Notes: generated by a model not told the origin, from the sequence alone. A stretch of DNA of 64,000 nt from JAFASC01 sp034669505 (GCA_034669505.1 JAXDNJ010000026.1:1-64000); one strand, 5' to 3'. Shown: positions 54,058 to 63,387, numbered from the stretch's first letter. Program-made: numbers and translations.

Positions 54058-54497
54058 CAGGCGTTCGCTTCGTTGAGCCAAGTGCCCTCGATCACGCGCG
54101 AATGGCCGCGAAAGGCAGCGATGACAATGCCGTCGGCGCGCGTCACGCTCACATCATAAATGCCAGAGCGGCCGCCGCGATGCACTTCGCGGGCATGCGC
54201 TGTCAAGACATCGTCGAGCTGCGCCGGCCGCAGGAAAGACACGGCGCAATGCTGCGCGACGACCTTTTGATTGTAGGTGTTGCAGGCAAAGGCAAAAGTC
54301 GAGTCGGCGAGCAGAAATATGAATCCGCCGTGGCAGATTTTCTGGCCATTGACCTTATCACTCGTGACTGGCATCGAAATCTCAGCTTCGCCAGGCCCAA
54401 CGCGCAGCAATTTCATGCCGAGCGCGCGCGAGGCCTCGTCGTCCGCCCACATCGCATCGGCGCAAGCTCGGGCGATCGCCGCCGCATCCCCGGTCAC
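54057..54497 (-). CDS. paaI: Hydroxyphenylacetyl-CoA thioesterase PaaI
   Basis: 146 residues, hot-dog fold thioesterase: KICHGGFIFLLADSTFAFAC, then ALDDVLTAHAREVHRGGRSG-like text (QLDDVLTAHAREVHRGGRSG). The Asp in LADST is the likely catalytic residue. It overlaps paaG (four bases) and paaK (one base), so paaG-paaI-paaK form an operon. PaaI releases CoA from stalled ring-hydroxylated thioesters. Confidence 0.94.
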   Translation of the reverse strand: MTGDAAAIARACADAMWADDEASRALGMKLLRVGPGEAEISMPVTSDKVNGQKICHGGFIFLLADSTFAFACNTYNQKVVAQHCAVSFLRPAQLDDVLTAHAREVHRGGRSGIYDVSVTRADGIVIAAFRGHSRVIEGTWLNEANA

Positions 54498-55288
54498 GCG
54501 CGGCCTTTGTAGGCGGGCTTGCGCTTTGCAAGAAACGCCGTGACCCCTTCGATATAATCGCTGCCGCGCCCAATCTCACGCTGCAGGTCGCGTTCCAGAT
54601 CGAGCTGCGCGTCGAGCGTATTATGCCCTGAGGCGTCGAGCGCGCGTTTGATCATCGCCAGCGAGCGCGTCGGCGCTTCGCCGAAGCGTTCGCAGATGCC
54701 CTGCGCTTCGCTCATGAGGTCCGCGTCGTCGACGCATTTCCAGATGAGGCCCCAATCGGCGGCGGTCTCGGCGGATATCGGCTCGGCGAACAGGCAAAGG
54801 CCGCGAGCGCGCGCTTCGCCGACAAGCCGCGGCAAGAAAAACGTGCCGCCGGAATCCGGCACGAGACCAATTTTGGCAAAAGCCTGCAGAAAACTCGCGG
54901 AGCGGGCTGCAATGACAATGTCGCAGGCAAGCGCGATATTGGCGCCGGCGCCCGCCGCAATACCGTTGACCGCGCAGACGACGGGCATCGGCAGCGCGCG
55001 TAGCCGCCGGATCAACGGGTTGTAATGGCGATCGATGAGCAGGCCGAGATCGGCCGGCTTGCCGGCTTGCGGCGGCTCGAGGTCGGCGAGGTCCTGGCCG
55101 GCACAGAAGCCGCGCCCCATCCCGGTGAGCAGGATCGCACGGCAGGTCTTGTCGGCCTCGGCGTCATCGAGCGCGGCGGCGAGGGCGCGATGCAGCTCGG
55201 TCGTGACCGCATTGAGCCGCGCCGGACGGTTCAGCGTCACGACGCGATATGTGGGGCGTGCTTCGACAAGCACGGGGGCGTCACTCAC
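54494..55288 (-). CDS. paaG: Enoyl-CoA hydratase/isomerase, PaaG-type
   Basis: 264 residues from the GTG at 55288 (MSDAPVLVEARPTYRVVTLN), the usual PaaG length; a longer frame to 55351 is open but would start inside the divergent promoter region. Crotonase motifs: RAILLTGMGRGFCAGQDLAD and CAVNGIAAGAGANIALACDIV, then FAKIGLVPDSGGTFFLPRLV with the acidic residue. It acts as isomerase (oxepin-CoA formation) or hydratase in phenylacetate degradation. Confidence 0.9.
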   Translation of the reverse strand: MSDAPVLVEARPTYRVVTLNRPARLNAVTTELHRALAAALDDAEADKTCRAILLTGMGRGFCAGQDLADLEPPQAGKPADLGLLIDRHYNPLIRRLRALPMPVVCAVNGIAAGAGANIALACDIVIAARSASFLQAFAKIGLVPDSGGTFFLPRLVGEARARGLCLFAEPISAETAADWGLIWKCVDDADLMSEAQGICERFGEAPTRSLAMIKRALDASGHNTLDAQLDLERDLQREIGRGSDYIEGVTAFLAKRKPAYKGRA

Positions 55289-55431
55289 CGGGCGGTTCCT
55301 CTGCTTTTGCAGCGATTGTGCATCGGCGGATGACAACGTCAATCGGCTCACTCACGCAGAAGCGGCTTGACGCGGAATGGATTTGGAGCCGCAATCGCAC
55401 TGGCAAAGGCACGCTACCACGGGAACAAGAG

Positions 55432-57123
55432 ATGATCCGAAGCAACGGCCTCGCATGCGCAGTTGCATTTGCGCTTGCCTGTTTAACACTCACGCGGCCG
55501 AGCGCGCACGCCCAAGACTTCGCCGACCAAATCCTCTTCAACGGTAAGATCCTCACCGTCGATAAAGACTTCTCCACAAAAGAAGCGCTGGCAATTCGCG
55601 ATGGACGCATTCTCGCGACCGGCACCGCCGCCGACATGCAGACATATGCCGGCGACAAGACACAAAAGATCGATCTCGGCGGCCGCACCGTGATCCCCGG
55701 GCTCACCGACATGCATCTGCACGGCATCCGCGCCGCGCTCACTTATTCGATCGAAGTGAGCTGGATCGGCGTGCCGAGCCTCGAAGAGGCGCTCGCGCGC
55801 ATCAAAGCCGCGGCGCAGAAAGCCGCGCCCGGGACATGGATCATCGTCGCGGGCGGCTGGACCGACATCCAGTTCAAAGAAAAGCGCAAACCGAATCAAG
55901 CTGAGCTTGTCGCCGCCGCGCCCGACAATCCCGTCTACATCCAGCACCTCTACGAATGGGTGCTCTTGTCGCCGCGCGCGATGGCCGAAATGCAGATTGC
56001 GGGCGATACCGATCTGCCGAAATTCGGCAAGCTCGTCAGGGACGACAGCGGCAAGCCGACCGGCGAGATCGAGGGAAACGGCATTACCTTCACCGCGCTC
56101 TTCAATAAGCTGCCGCGTCCGAGTTTTGCGCAGGAGGTCGAGGGCACAAAGGCTTTCTTCCACGAACTCAACCGGCTTGGCGTCACCGGCTTCATCGATC
56201 CTGCCGGGGTGAGCGTCGGCCCGGCCAGCTATCAGCCTTTGTTCAAGCTATGGCAGGACAAGCAGCAGACCGTTCGCGTCGCCTACACCATCTCCTCGCA
56301 AAAGCCCGGCGCCGAGCTCGAGGATTACAAAGCGCTGACGCAGCTCATGCCATCCGGCTTCGGCGACGACATGCTGCGCTTTGCAGGCATCGGCGAGATC
56401 GTCATCTGGGCGGCATGGACCGACGGCGATCCATCGGATGAGGCGATGGCGAAACTCGAAGCGGTGATCCGTTGGGCGGCGCAGAGGCGCATGGGTTTCC
56501 AGATCCATTGGAATCCGGAGCGCACGGTCGACAAGCTTCTGACCATCCTCGAGCGCGTCAATGCAGAGACGCCGCTCAGTGATCTGCGCTGGTGGATCGA
56601 CCATCTCTATGACGCATCCGACCGTTCGCTCGCCCGGATGAAAGCCCTCGGCATCGCCTGGGGCGTGCAAGACTCGCTTTATTTCAACGCCGCGACGTTC
56701 AAGAAGATGTTCGGTGTCGCGGTCGCGCAGCGTTCGCCGCCGGTGAAGAATGCGCTGCAAATGGCGCTGATGGTGGGTGCCGGCACCGACGCGCATCGCG
56801 TCTCGAACTACAATCCGTTCGTGTCGCTGCGCTGGTTCATCAACGGCAGGACGATCGACGGAACGGAAGCGATCGGACAGGCGCAGCATCCGACGCGGGC
56901 GGCGGCGCTGCGCATGTACACCCTGAACAGCGCCTGGTTCGCGCATGACGATGACAAGCGCGGCTCGCTCGAGCCCGGCAAATATGCCGACCTCGCCGTG
57001 CTCACGAAGGATTACATGAGCGTGCCGGAAGAGGAGATCGGCGGCATCGAGTCGGTGCTGACGATGCTAGGGGGACGCGTGGTCTACGCCGCCGGACCGT
57101 ATGCACACTTGGCGAGGGAGTAG
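55432..57123 (+). CDS. Exported amidohydrolase family protein (amidohydrolase_3, YtcJ-like)
   Basis: 563 residues from ATG 55432 (MIRSNGLACAVAFALACLTL), which gives a signal peptide ending AHA; the frame is open from 55249 in the opposite gene's leader. Metal-binding VIPGLTDMHLHG is followed by the long amidohydrolase_3 body with IVAGGWTD, NPVYIQHLYEWVLLSP, GFQIHWNPERTVDKLL, RWWIDHLYDASDRSLARMKA and GTDAHRVSNYNPFVSLRW. Enzymes of this type hydrolyse amides or N-formyl groups; substrate unknown. Divergent from paaG. Confidence 0.9.
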   Translation: MIRSNGLACAVAFALACLTLTRPSAHAQDFADQILFNGKILTVDKDFSTKEALAIRDGRILATGTAADMQTYAGDKTQKIDLGGRTVIPGLTDMHLHGIRAALTYSIEVSWIGVPSLEEALARIKAAAQKAAPGTWIIVAGGWTDIQFKEKRKPNQAELVAAAPDNPVYIQHLYEWVLLSPRAMAEMQIAGDTDLPKFGKLVRDDSGKPTGEIEGNGITFTALFNKLPRPSFAQEVEGTKAFFHELNRLGVTGFIDPAGVSVGPASYQPLFKLWQDKQQTVRVAYTISSQKPGAELEDYKALTQLMPSGFGDDMLRFAGIGEIVIWAAWTDGDPSDEAMAKLEAVIRWAAQRRMGFQIHWNPERTVDKLLTILERVNAETPLSDLRWWIDHLYDASDRSLARMKALGIAWGVQDSLYFNAATFKKMFGVAVAQRSPPVKNALQMALMVGAGTDAHRVSNYNPFVSLRWFINGRTIDGTEAIGQAQHPTRAAALRMYTLNSAWFAHDDDKRGSLEPGKYADLAVLTKDYMSVPEEEIGGIESVLTMLGGRVVYAAGPYAHLARE

Positions 57124-57128
57124 CCTGC

Positions 57129-57614
57129 CTACGCCGCCCCAACCTGGTTCGGATTTCCCTGAATCTCGTTGACCCGCTGCTGGTAGAGCCCGACGAAATC
57201 GATCGGGTCGAGATACAGCGGCGGAAAACCGCCGTTGCGCACCCCGTCGGCGATGATCTGCCGCGCGAACGGGAACAGCAGGCGCGGGCACTCGATCATC
57301 ACGATCGGATGCTGCTGATCGGCCGGCACGTTGGTCAGGCGGAATATGCCGGCATAGGTGAGCTCGAACTTGAATAACGTATCAGCGGACTCGCCGGCGC
57401 TGCCCTCGAGCACGAGGCTGACTTCGAAATCGGTCTCGGCGAGCTGGCGTGCGTTGACGTTGACCTGGATCGAGATGTTCGGGCCCTTCTCCTGCGGCCC
57501 GAGCGAGCGCGGCGCATTCGGGTTCTCGAACGAGAAATCCTTCATATATTGCGCCAGCGAGTTGAGGGCGGGCCCCGCGGTGGGCGTCGAGCCGTTGCCC
57601 GGCGTATCGGCCAT
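57129..57614 (-). CDS. secB: Protein-export chaperone SecB
   Basis: 161 residues from ATG 57614 (MADTPGNGSTPTAGPALNSL); the frame is open to 57737 but the family begins near here. Conserved LAQYMKDFSFENPNAP, ISIQVNVNARQL, FELTYAGIFRLTNVP and the signature IECPRLLFPFARQIIADGVR, then FPPLYLDPIDFVGLY. It keeps preproteins unfolded for SecA. Its end nearly touches the amidohydrolase stop on the other strand. Confidence 0.96.
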   Translation of the reverse strand: MADTPGNGSTPTAGPALNSLAQYMKDFSFENPNAPRSLGPQEKGPNISIQVNVNARQLAETDFEVSLVLEGSAGESADTLFKFELTYAGIFRLTNVPADQQHPIVMIECPRLLFPFARQIIADGVRNGGFPPLYLDPIDFVGLYQQRVNEIQGNPNQVGAA

Positions 57615-57834
57615 GTCAGAAAGCTCCTGGAGATCGCGGGCGCTAGGGGCCGGCGGACCGGAGCGTCGTCGGCTCCGGGAAAGGGGCGCGCCTAGCACGT
57701 ATGGCAGGCCATCACAAGCTGAGCGCCGCTGCCCCAAGGGCGCCGTGAAATGATCTGGACAGGGTCACAACAGGCGGGCAACACCCTATATCAAGACCGA
57801 CGGTTCGCTCCGTCGCGTTGTTTCCGAGCAGGCC

Positions 57835-58554
57835 ATGCACGAGCCCCTTGATATCACCACGATCATCTTCGCCCTGCTGGCAGTCTTTGTGGTCTGGAAG
57901 CTGCGCTCCGTTCTTGGCACGCGTACCGGCCAGGAAAAGCAACGCGACCGCTCCTTCTCGCCGCGTCCCGAGGAGGCGCGCCAGCCCATGGCTGGAGGCA
58001 ACGTCATCCGGCTGCCGGGCGCGGCGGCGCCGGATGCCGGCCCTGCCGCTCCGCCTCAGCCGGCCGCCGACCGCTGGAAGGATGTGGTCGAGCCGGATTC
58101 GCGAGCGATCCCGGGTCTCGACGCGATCGCCGCGGCCGAACCGGGTTTCGATGCGCGGGGCTTCCTCGCAGGCGCCAAGTCCGCCTACGAGATGATCGTC
58201 ACGGCCTTCGCCAAGGGCGACCGCGCGACGCTGCGCCGGCTCCTCGCGGATGATGTCCACGAGAGCTTCACCCATGCGATCGCCGAGCGCGAAGCGCGCG
58301 GGGAGCGGGTCGAAATGACCTTCGTTTCGCTCGAGAAGGTCACGATCGACGATGCGCAGGTGAAGGGCTTGCTCGCTCAGATCACCGTGCGATTCTTGTC
58401 CAAGCTGATCACCGCGACGTACGACAAATCCGGTGCGGTCATCGACGGCAGTCCCGAGCGCGTCGTCGACATGACCGATATCTGGACCTTTGCCCGCGAG
58501 ATCGGCTCACGCGACCCGAATTGGCGGCTGGTCGCCACCGAGACGGCGCACTGA
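57835..58554 (+). CDS. Tim44-like domain protein (TimA-type)
   Basis: 239 residues: an N-terminal membrane anchor (ITTIIFALLAVFVVWKL), a Pro/Ala-rich linker to about 95, then a Tim44-like domain FDARGFLAGAKSAYEMIVTA with HESFTHAIAEREARGERVEM, ending IWTFAREIGSRDPNWRLVAT. Alphaproteobacterial relatives are the presumed ancestors of mitochondrial Tim44; they are bound to the inner membrane. It is divergent from secB with 220 bases between, a conserved pairing in Hyphomicrobiales. Confidence 0.92.
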   Translation: MHEPLDITTIIFALLAVFVVWKLRSVLGTRTGQEKQRDRSFSPRPEEARQPMAGGNVIRLPGAAAPDAGPAAPPQPAADRWKDVVEPDSRAIPGLDAIAAAEPGFDARGFLAGAKSAYEMIVTAFAKGDRATLRRLLADDVHESFTHAIAEREARGERVEMTFVSLEKVTIDDAQVKGLLAQITVRFLSKLITATYDKSGAVIDGSPERVVDMTDIWTFAREIGSRDPNWRLVATETAH

Positions 58555-58557
58555 GGC

Positions 58558-59325
58558 CTACACCCGCTTTTCCGGCGAGCGGCAGAGATCGGGAATGATG
58601 CAGCGCTCGCATTCGGGACGGCGCGCTTTGCACGTGTAGCGTCCGTGCAGGATCAGCCAGTGATGCGCATGGGTCTCGAACTCCGCCGGGATGATCTTCT
58701 CCAGTCCGAGCTCGACATCGAGCGGCGTCGCGCCGATCGCAAGCGGAATGCGGTTTGACACACGAAAGACATGCGTGTCGACCGCGATGGTCGGCTGCCC
58801 AAACGCGACGTTAAGCACCACGTTTGCAGTTTTGCGGCCGACGCCCGGCAGGGCTTCCAATTCTTCGCGACGCGTCGGCACTTGACCGCCGTGCTTCGCG
58901 ATCAGCTGTTCGCATAAGGCGATCACGTTCTTCGCTTTCGTGTTGAAGAAACCGAGCGGCTTGAAGCGCTCGCGTAAATTCGCTTCGCCCAAGGCAAGCA
59001 TCTTCTGCGGCGTGTCGGCGATCGGAAAGAGATCGCGGGTTGCTTTGTTCACCCCGGCATCGGTCGTTTGCGCCGAGAGCACGACGGCAACGAGCAGCGT
59101 GAACGGATTGATGAAATCGAGATCGCCCTTCGGCTGCGGATTGGCGGCGCGGAAGCGCCTGAAAATCTCGCGCACGGCCGCGGCATCGGCGGGCTTCGGG
59201 CGGCGTGCGACCCGTGTCTTGCCGCCGGGCTTCAGCGCCGTCTCGGGCGGCGCAGCGATGCGCTGTCGCGGCGCTCTGGCGGGGCTACCGCGGCGCGGCG
59301 CTCCTGTCCTCTTCATCTGCGCCAT
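58558..59325 (-). CDS. nth: Endonuclease III
   Basis: 255 residues from ATG 59325 (MAQMKRTGAPRRGSPARAPR), with a basic N-terminal extension of about 45 residues before the conserved core. Helix-hairpin-helix LPGVGRKTANVVLNVAFG holds the catalytic Lys, VDTHVFRVSNR the catalytic Asp, and the 4Fe-4S cluster is C-x6-C-x2-C-x5-C (CKARRPECERCIIPDLC). It excises oxidised pyrimidines. The frame extends to 59550 through the divergent gene. Confidence 0.96.
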   Translation of the reverse strand: MAQMKRTGAPRRGSPARAPRQRIAAPPETALKPGGKTRVARRPKPADAAAVREIFRRFRAANPQPKGDLDFINPFTLLVAVVLSAQTTDAGVNKATRDLFPIADTPQKMLALGEANLRERFKPLGFFNTKAKNVIALCEQLIAKHGGQVPTRREELEALPGVGRKTANVVLNVAFGQPTIAVDTHVFRVSNRIPLAIGATPLDVELGLEKIIPAEFETHAHHWLILHGRYTCKARRPECERCIIPDLCRSPEKRV

Positions 59326-59344
59326 GGATGGGTTATAACGAGGC

Positions 59345-59878
59345 TTGCCGCCTCGGCAAAGGCAGCGAGTATCAAGGGCTTTCGTCGTGGCCGATCCCAC
59401 CACACGCCAGATATTTACGGCTCGCATCGTGCCGCACCGCTCGCTCAGCCGGCAGAACTTCCGTTTGCTTGTGATGCTCTTCTCCGCCGCAAGCTTCTTT
59501 ACCAGTGTGCCCTTCGTGATTCTTGGCGCGTGGCCGATTGCCGGCTTCATGGGCGCAGACGTCGCGCTTTTCTACTTCGCGTTCCGGGCGAACTACCGCG
59601 CCGCCCGCGCCTACGAGGACGTCAGCGTGACGCCGCTCGAACTCGTTCTTGCGAAGGTGAGTCCACGCGGGCTGCGGCAGGAATGGCGCTTCAATCCGAG
59701 CTGGACGCGGCTCGAGCGGCGCGAGCATGAGGAGTTCGGCTTGCAGCAGTTGTCGCTCGTGTCGCGCGGCCGGCGCGTCGAGGTGGCGGCATTCCTGGGG
59801 CCGGATGAAAAGGCGGCTTTTGCCCGCGATCTTTCGCGCGCGCTCTCGGAGGCGCGGCGCGGCCCACAATTTTCCTGA
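59345..59878 (+). CDS. DUF2244 family membrane protein
   Basis: 177 residues (a GTG at 59387 could be the true start, MADPTTRQIFTARIVPHRSL). Two membrane helices (about 41-59 and 62-81) are followed by a cytoplasmic domain with YEDVSVTPLELVLAKVSPRG, WRFNPSWTRLERREHEEFGL and FLGPDEKAAFARDLSRAL. DUF2244 proteins are common in alphaproteobacteria; function unknown. The gene is divergent from nth with only 20 bases between the longest starts. Confidence 0.85.
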   Translation: MPPRQRQRVSRAFVVADPTTRQIFTARIVPHRSLSRQNFRLLVMLFSAASFFTSVPFVILGAWPIAGFMGADVALFYFAFRANYRAARAYEDVSVTPLELVLAKVSPRGLRQEWRFNPSWTRLERREHEEFGLQQLSLVSRGRRVEVAAFLGPDEKAAFARDLSRALSEARRGPQFS

Positions 59879-59966
59879 AACGAAAACGCCGCCTGCAAGA
59901 CGGCTGTTCGTTTGACATATCGAACGAAACGTCCCATAAAACGGACGCCTTCGCGGAGAGTTCGCC

Positions 59967-60929
59967 ATGCTTCTGAGTCGTCGCTCATTCCTGCAGTCCA
60001 CGGCCGCAGCCGCAGGACTCGGCTTGTCCAGAGCCGCTGAAGCGGCGCCGAGCGAAATCCGCCTCGACTTCGCGACTTACAATCCGCTGTCGCTCGTTCT
60101 CAAGGAGAAGGGGCTTGTCGAGAAGGCTCTCGCCAAGGACGGCATCACCGTCCGTTGGGTGCAGACGCTCGGCTCGAACAAGGCGCTCGAATTCCTCAAT
60201 GCGGGTTCGATCGATATCGGCTCGACCGCCGGTGCTGCAGCGCTGATCGGGCGGATCAACGGCAATCCGATCAAGACAGTCGGCGTCTTTTCGCGGCCAG
60301 AATGGACCGCCCTCGTCTGCCGCGCCGACACGCCGTTCACCTCGCCCGCCGATCTCAAGGGCAAGTCGGTCGCCGTCACCCGCGGCACCGACCCACACAT
60401 TTTCCTGGTTCGCGCGCTCGATTCCGCGGGGCTGACCGAGAAGGACGTCCGTCTCGTCCTCTTGCAGCATCCCGACGGCAAGACCGCCCTGATTCGCGGC
60501 GATGTCGATGCTTGGGCCGGCCTCGACCCGATGATGGCGCAAGCCGAAATCGAGAACGGCGCCAAGCTCTTCTATCGCAAGCCCGAGGCAAACACCTGGG
60601 GCGTCCTCAATGCGCGCGAAGCTTTTGCAGCGCAGAACCCCGAAGTCGTGAAGCGCGTCCTCGCCATCTACGAGGAGGCGCGGCAATGGGCGCTCGCCAA
60701 TCCCGCCGAACTGCAGGCGATCATGGCCAAGGAAACGAAGCTCCCGGCCCCGATCGTCGCGCGCCAACTCGAGCGCACCGACCATACGAACAAGGGCATC
60801 ACCGACGCCACGCGCCAGACCGTACTCGAAGCCGGGCTCGCTCTGCAGAAAGCCGGTGTCATCAAGCTCGATGTCGACGTAAAGGGCGCGACCGAAGCGC
60901 TGATCGACGCGCAGTTTGCGGCGTCGTAA
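59967..60929 (+). CDS. ssuA: Aliphatic sulfonate/taurine-type ABC transporter substrate-binding protein
   Basis: 320 residues with a Tat leader (LSRRSFLQSTAAAAGLGLSR). NMT1/SsuA-like text: GITVRWVQTLGSNKALEFLN, AGSIDIGSTAGAAALIGRIN, KGKSVAVTRGTDPHIFLVRA, and NAREAFAAQNPEVVKRVLAI. It captures a sulfonate or similar oxyanion in the periplasm for the permease and ATPase encoded next. The symbol is by family resemblance; the ligand is not certain. Confidence 0.87.
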   Translation: MLLSRRSFLQSTAAAAGLGLSRAAEAAPSEIRLDFATYNPLSLVLKEKGLVEKALAKDGITVRWVQTLGSNKALEFLNAGSIDIGSTAGAAALIGRINGNPIKTVGVFSRPEWTALVCRADTPFTSPADLKGKSVAVTRGTDPHIFLVRALDSAGLTEKDVRLVLLQHPDGKTALIRGDVDAWAGLDPMMAQAEIENGAKLFYRKPEANTWGVLNAREAFAAQNPEVVKRVLAIYEEARQWALANPAELQAIMAKETKLPAPIVARQLERTDHTNKGITDATRQTVLEAGLALQKAGVIKLDVDVKGATEALIDAQFAAS

Positions 60930-61007
60930 GCGCTGACCCTCAGGCATAGGCGGCGCCGCCAACACTCGTGATTGCGCGCGGCTTCCGGAGGTTCTACTTC
61001 GCTGACG

Positions 61008-61838
61008 ATGAAGGCGCCGCGTTCCATTCTCAACAATCGTCTGGCGGCCGGGCTCGTCCTGCCGCTCGCCGCAGCCATCCTCTATGAGGCCGCAGCCCGC
61101 CTCGGCTATGTCGAGGCGCGGCTCTTGCCGCCGCCGAGCCGCATTGCCGCGACGCTGTGGTCGCTCGCGGTAACCGGCGAGCTTTGGACGCACGTTGCCG
61201 CAACGATGCTGCGGCTCGCCGCAGGTTTTGCGTTCGGTGCCGTCGCCGGCATCCTGCTGGGCGCGCTGACCGGCGCCTCGCCGGCTGCCTCGCGTGTCCT
61301 CGATCCCACGGTTCAGGCGCTGCGCGCCATTCCCTCGCTCGCCTGGGTGCCGCTCTTCATCTTGTGGCTCGGCATCTTTGAGGCGTCTAAAATTACACTC
61401 ATCGCCGTCGGCGTGTTCTTCCCGGTCTATCTCGGGGTGATGGCGGCGATCACCAATATCGATCGGAAGATCGTCGAGGTTGGTCGCGCGTTTCGCCTGC
61501 CGCCGCTGGCGCTGACGCGCCGCGTCCTGTTGCCGGCAATCCTGCCGGACTGCGCCGTCGCGCTGCGATCCGGCCTCGGTCTAGGCTTCATGTTTGTCGT
61601 TGCCGCCGAACTGATGGGAGCATCGGAGGGGCTGGGCTTCCTGCTTCTCGATGGCCAGCAACTCGGCAAGCCCGATCAGATCCTTGCCGCGATCCTCGCC
61701 TTCGCGGTGCTCGGCAAACTTTGCGACGGCGCGCTTGTCAGCGCCTTCCGTCCGCTGCTGCGCTGGCAGGATTCATTTGCGCAAAGCCTGTCCCGACCTG
61801 CCGCCGCGCCGATCGCGCCCCCGTTGCCCACGCACTGA
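61008..61838 (+). CDS. ssuC: Sulfonate-type ABC transporter permease
   Basis: 276 residues from ATG 61008 (MKAPRSILNNRLAAGLVLPL); the frame opens at 60972. About six membrane helices, with the EAA loop VGRAFRLPPLALTRRVLLPA and the conserved RAIPSLAWVPLFILWLGIFE. It matches SsuC/TauC/NrtB permeases. The stop overlaps the ATPase start (TGATG). Confidence 0.9.
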   Translation: MKAPRSILNNRLAAGLVLPLAAAILYEAAARLGYVEARLLPPPSRIAATLWSLAVTGELWTHVAATMLRLAAGFAFGAVAGILLGALTGASPAASRVLDPTVQALRAIPSLAWVPLFILWLGIFEASKITLIAVGVFFPVYLGVMAAITNIDRKIVEVGRAFRLPPLALTRRVLLPAILPDCAVALRSGLGLGFMFVVAAELMGASEGLGFLLLDGQQLGKPDQILAAILAFAVLGKLCDGALVSAFRPLLRWQDSFAQSLSRPAAAPIAPPLPTH

Positions 61839-62620
61839 TGCTGCAACTGGAGTCGCTGTCCAAAACGTTCGCGCCGGACATTGCTGCGATCGCCGACGTA
61901 TCTCTCGAAGTCGCTCCCGGCGAGATCGTGGCCCTCGTCGGCAGTTCCGGTTGCGGCAAGACGACGCTTTTGCGCCTGGTTGCCGGCCTCGATGCGCCGA
62001 CGAACGGGGCGGTCTCGCTCGAGGGCGAGGCGATCCATGCGCCGCATCCGGCGATCGGCGTCGTCTTTCAGGAGCCGCGGCTCTTACCTTGGTTGAGCGT
62101 GGCGCAGAATGTCGGGTTCGGCCTCATGGACCGCTCCTCCGCCGAGCGGGACGCGCGCGTCGATGCGGCGCTGCTGCGCGTCGGCCTTGCCGGCTACGGC
62201 ACTCGCTGGCCGCGCGAATTGTCCGGCGGCCAGGCGCAGCGCGTCTCGATCATCCGGGCGCTCGTCACCGAGCCGAAGGTCCTGCTCCTGGACGAGCCGT
62301 TCTCGGCCCTCGACGCGCTGACCCGCGCGAGCCTGCACGATCATCTCATCGGATTATGGGAGGCGCAGCGCCCAACGCTCCTCCTTGTGACGCATGATGT
62401 CGAAGAGGCGGTTGCCTTGGCCGATCGTGCCGTCGTCATGCAGCCGCGGCCGGGCCGCGTCTTCGCCGACATCGCGCTCGATCTGCCGCGCCCGCGCGAT
62501 CGGCTGTCGCCGGCCTTCACCGAGGCGAAGCGGGTGATCCTCGCGGCACTCGACGGCTCGCTCGAAGCGAACGCCGCGATGCGGCCGCTCAAACATGCCG
62601 CCACCGGTTCGTGGTGGTAG
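61838..62620 (+). CDS. ssuB: Sulfonate-type ABC transporter ATP-binding protein
   Basis: 260 residues from ATG 61838, one-base overlap with the permease stop; the longest frame from 61721 would lie inside that gene. Walker A GSSGCGKTT, Q-loop VFQEPRLLPWLSVAQNV, signature ELSGGQAQRVSIIRAL, Walker B LLLLDEPFSALDALTR, H-loop VTHDVEEAVALADR. Oddly the reading frame ends in four consecutive in-frame TAG codons (62618-62629), inside a short GTA repeat. Confidence 0.93.
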   Translation: MLQLESLSKTFAPDIAAIADVSLEVAPGEIVALVGSSGCGKTTLLRLVAGLDAPTNGAVSLEGEAIHAPHPAIGVVFQEPRLLPWLSVAQNVGFGLMDRSSAERDARVDAALLRVGLAGYGTRWPRELSGGQAQRVSIIRALVTEPKVLLLDEPFSALDALTRASLHDHLIGLWEAQRPTLLLVTHDVEEAVALADRAVVMQPRPGRVFADIALDLPRPRDRLSPAFTEAKRVILAALDGSLEANAAMRPLKHAATGSWW

Positions 62621-62630
62621 TAGTAGTAGT
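62611..62630 (+). repeat. GTG/GTA trinucleotide run at the end of ssuB
   Basis: Two GTG units followed by four GTA units and GT. In the ssuB frame it reads Trp-Trp then four TAG stops. It lies six bases before the AGGAG (62637-62641) of the OsmC gene, so repeat-length changes would alter the spacing between the two genes but not the ssuB product. Confidence 0.8.
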
Positions 62631-62646
62631 CAGATCAGGAGAGAAG

Positions 62647-63162
62647 ATGATGGATGCAGCTGCCCTCCGCGCTCAACAAGCTCCCCACAAGGAGCGCTAC
62701 AAGAGCGAACCCGACGCCGCAATGATCACCTTGAAGGCACGGGGCTCGATCGACGACTCCAAGATCGCCTGCAAGGTGGAGACCGGCCGCGCGCTCGCAG
62801 TCGCCGGCCTGCATCCCGCGACCGGCGGCTCCGGCGCCGAACTCTGTTCGGGCGACATGCTCCTCGAAGCACTCGTCGCCTGCGCCGGCGTCACCTTGAA
62901 GGCGGTTGCGACGGCGCTCGAAATTCCGCTGCGCGCCGGAACTGTGCGGGCCGAGGGCGATCTCGATTTTCGCGGCACGCTTGGCGTGGCGAAGGACGCG
63001 CCCGTCGGTTTCCGCGAAATCCGCTTGGCGTTCGACCTCGACACGGATGCACCGCAGGAAAAGCTCGATACGCTGATCAAGCTGACAGAGCGGTACTGCG
63101 TCGTCTTCCAGACGCTGAACGCGCCGCCGAAGCTCGACCTGAAAGTGCGCGTCGCCGCCTGA
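62647..63162 (+). CDS. OsmC family protein
   Basis: 171 residues from ATG 62647; AGGAG at 62637-62641 serves this or the adjacent ATG 62650, the latter at the better spacing. The two peroxidatic/resolving cysteine positions are present: ALVACAGVTLKAVATAL and TERYCVVFQTLNAPPKL. OsmC proteins reduce organic hydroperoxides. It probably shares the transcript of the ssuACB-like genes, 26 bases downstream. Confidence 0.88.
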   Translation: MMDAAALRAQQAPHKERYKSEPDAAMITLKARGSIDDSKIACKVETGRALAVAGLHPATGGSGAELCSGDMLLEALVACAGVTLKAVATALEIPLRAGTVRAEGDLDFRGTLGVAKDAPVGFREIRLAFDLDTDAPQEKLDTLIKLTERYCVVFQTLNAPPKLDLKVRVAA

Positions 63163-63181
63163 GGCACGTCACCCGAAACCA

Positions 63182-63212
63182 CGCTACGCCTCGTCAAACA
63201 TGGCGCGTAGCG
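63182..63212. promoter_or_regulatory. 8-bp inverted repeat between the OsmC gene and atpH
   Basis: CGCTACGC (63182-63189) and GCGTAGCG (63205-63212) with a 15-base spacer, 20 bases after the OsmC stop and about 175 ahead of atpH. It could be the 3' stem of the OsmC transcript or a site in the atp promoter region; no T run follows. Confidence 0.3.
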
Positions 63213-63387
63213 CGGGCTTTGCAGGGTTGCGTGCCCAAAAGCCCTATGTTACCTGACCGGCGCTTTCGGAGCGCGGGGAATTGCGCTGCGCTCCGTTTCC
63301 AGACATGTCTTTGCTTCGAGGTTTTACGGCCTGCCGCTGTGCCGACGAGCCTTGCGGCAGAAGTTTCCGCCGAGGACCGAGAACCGC

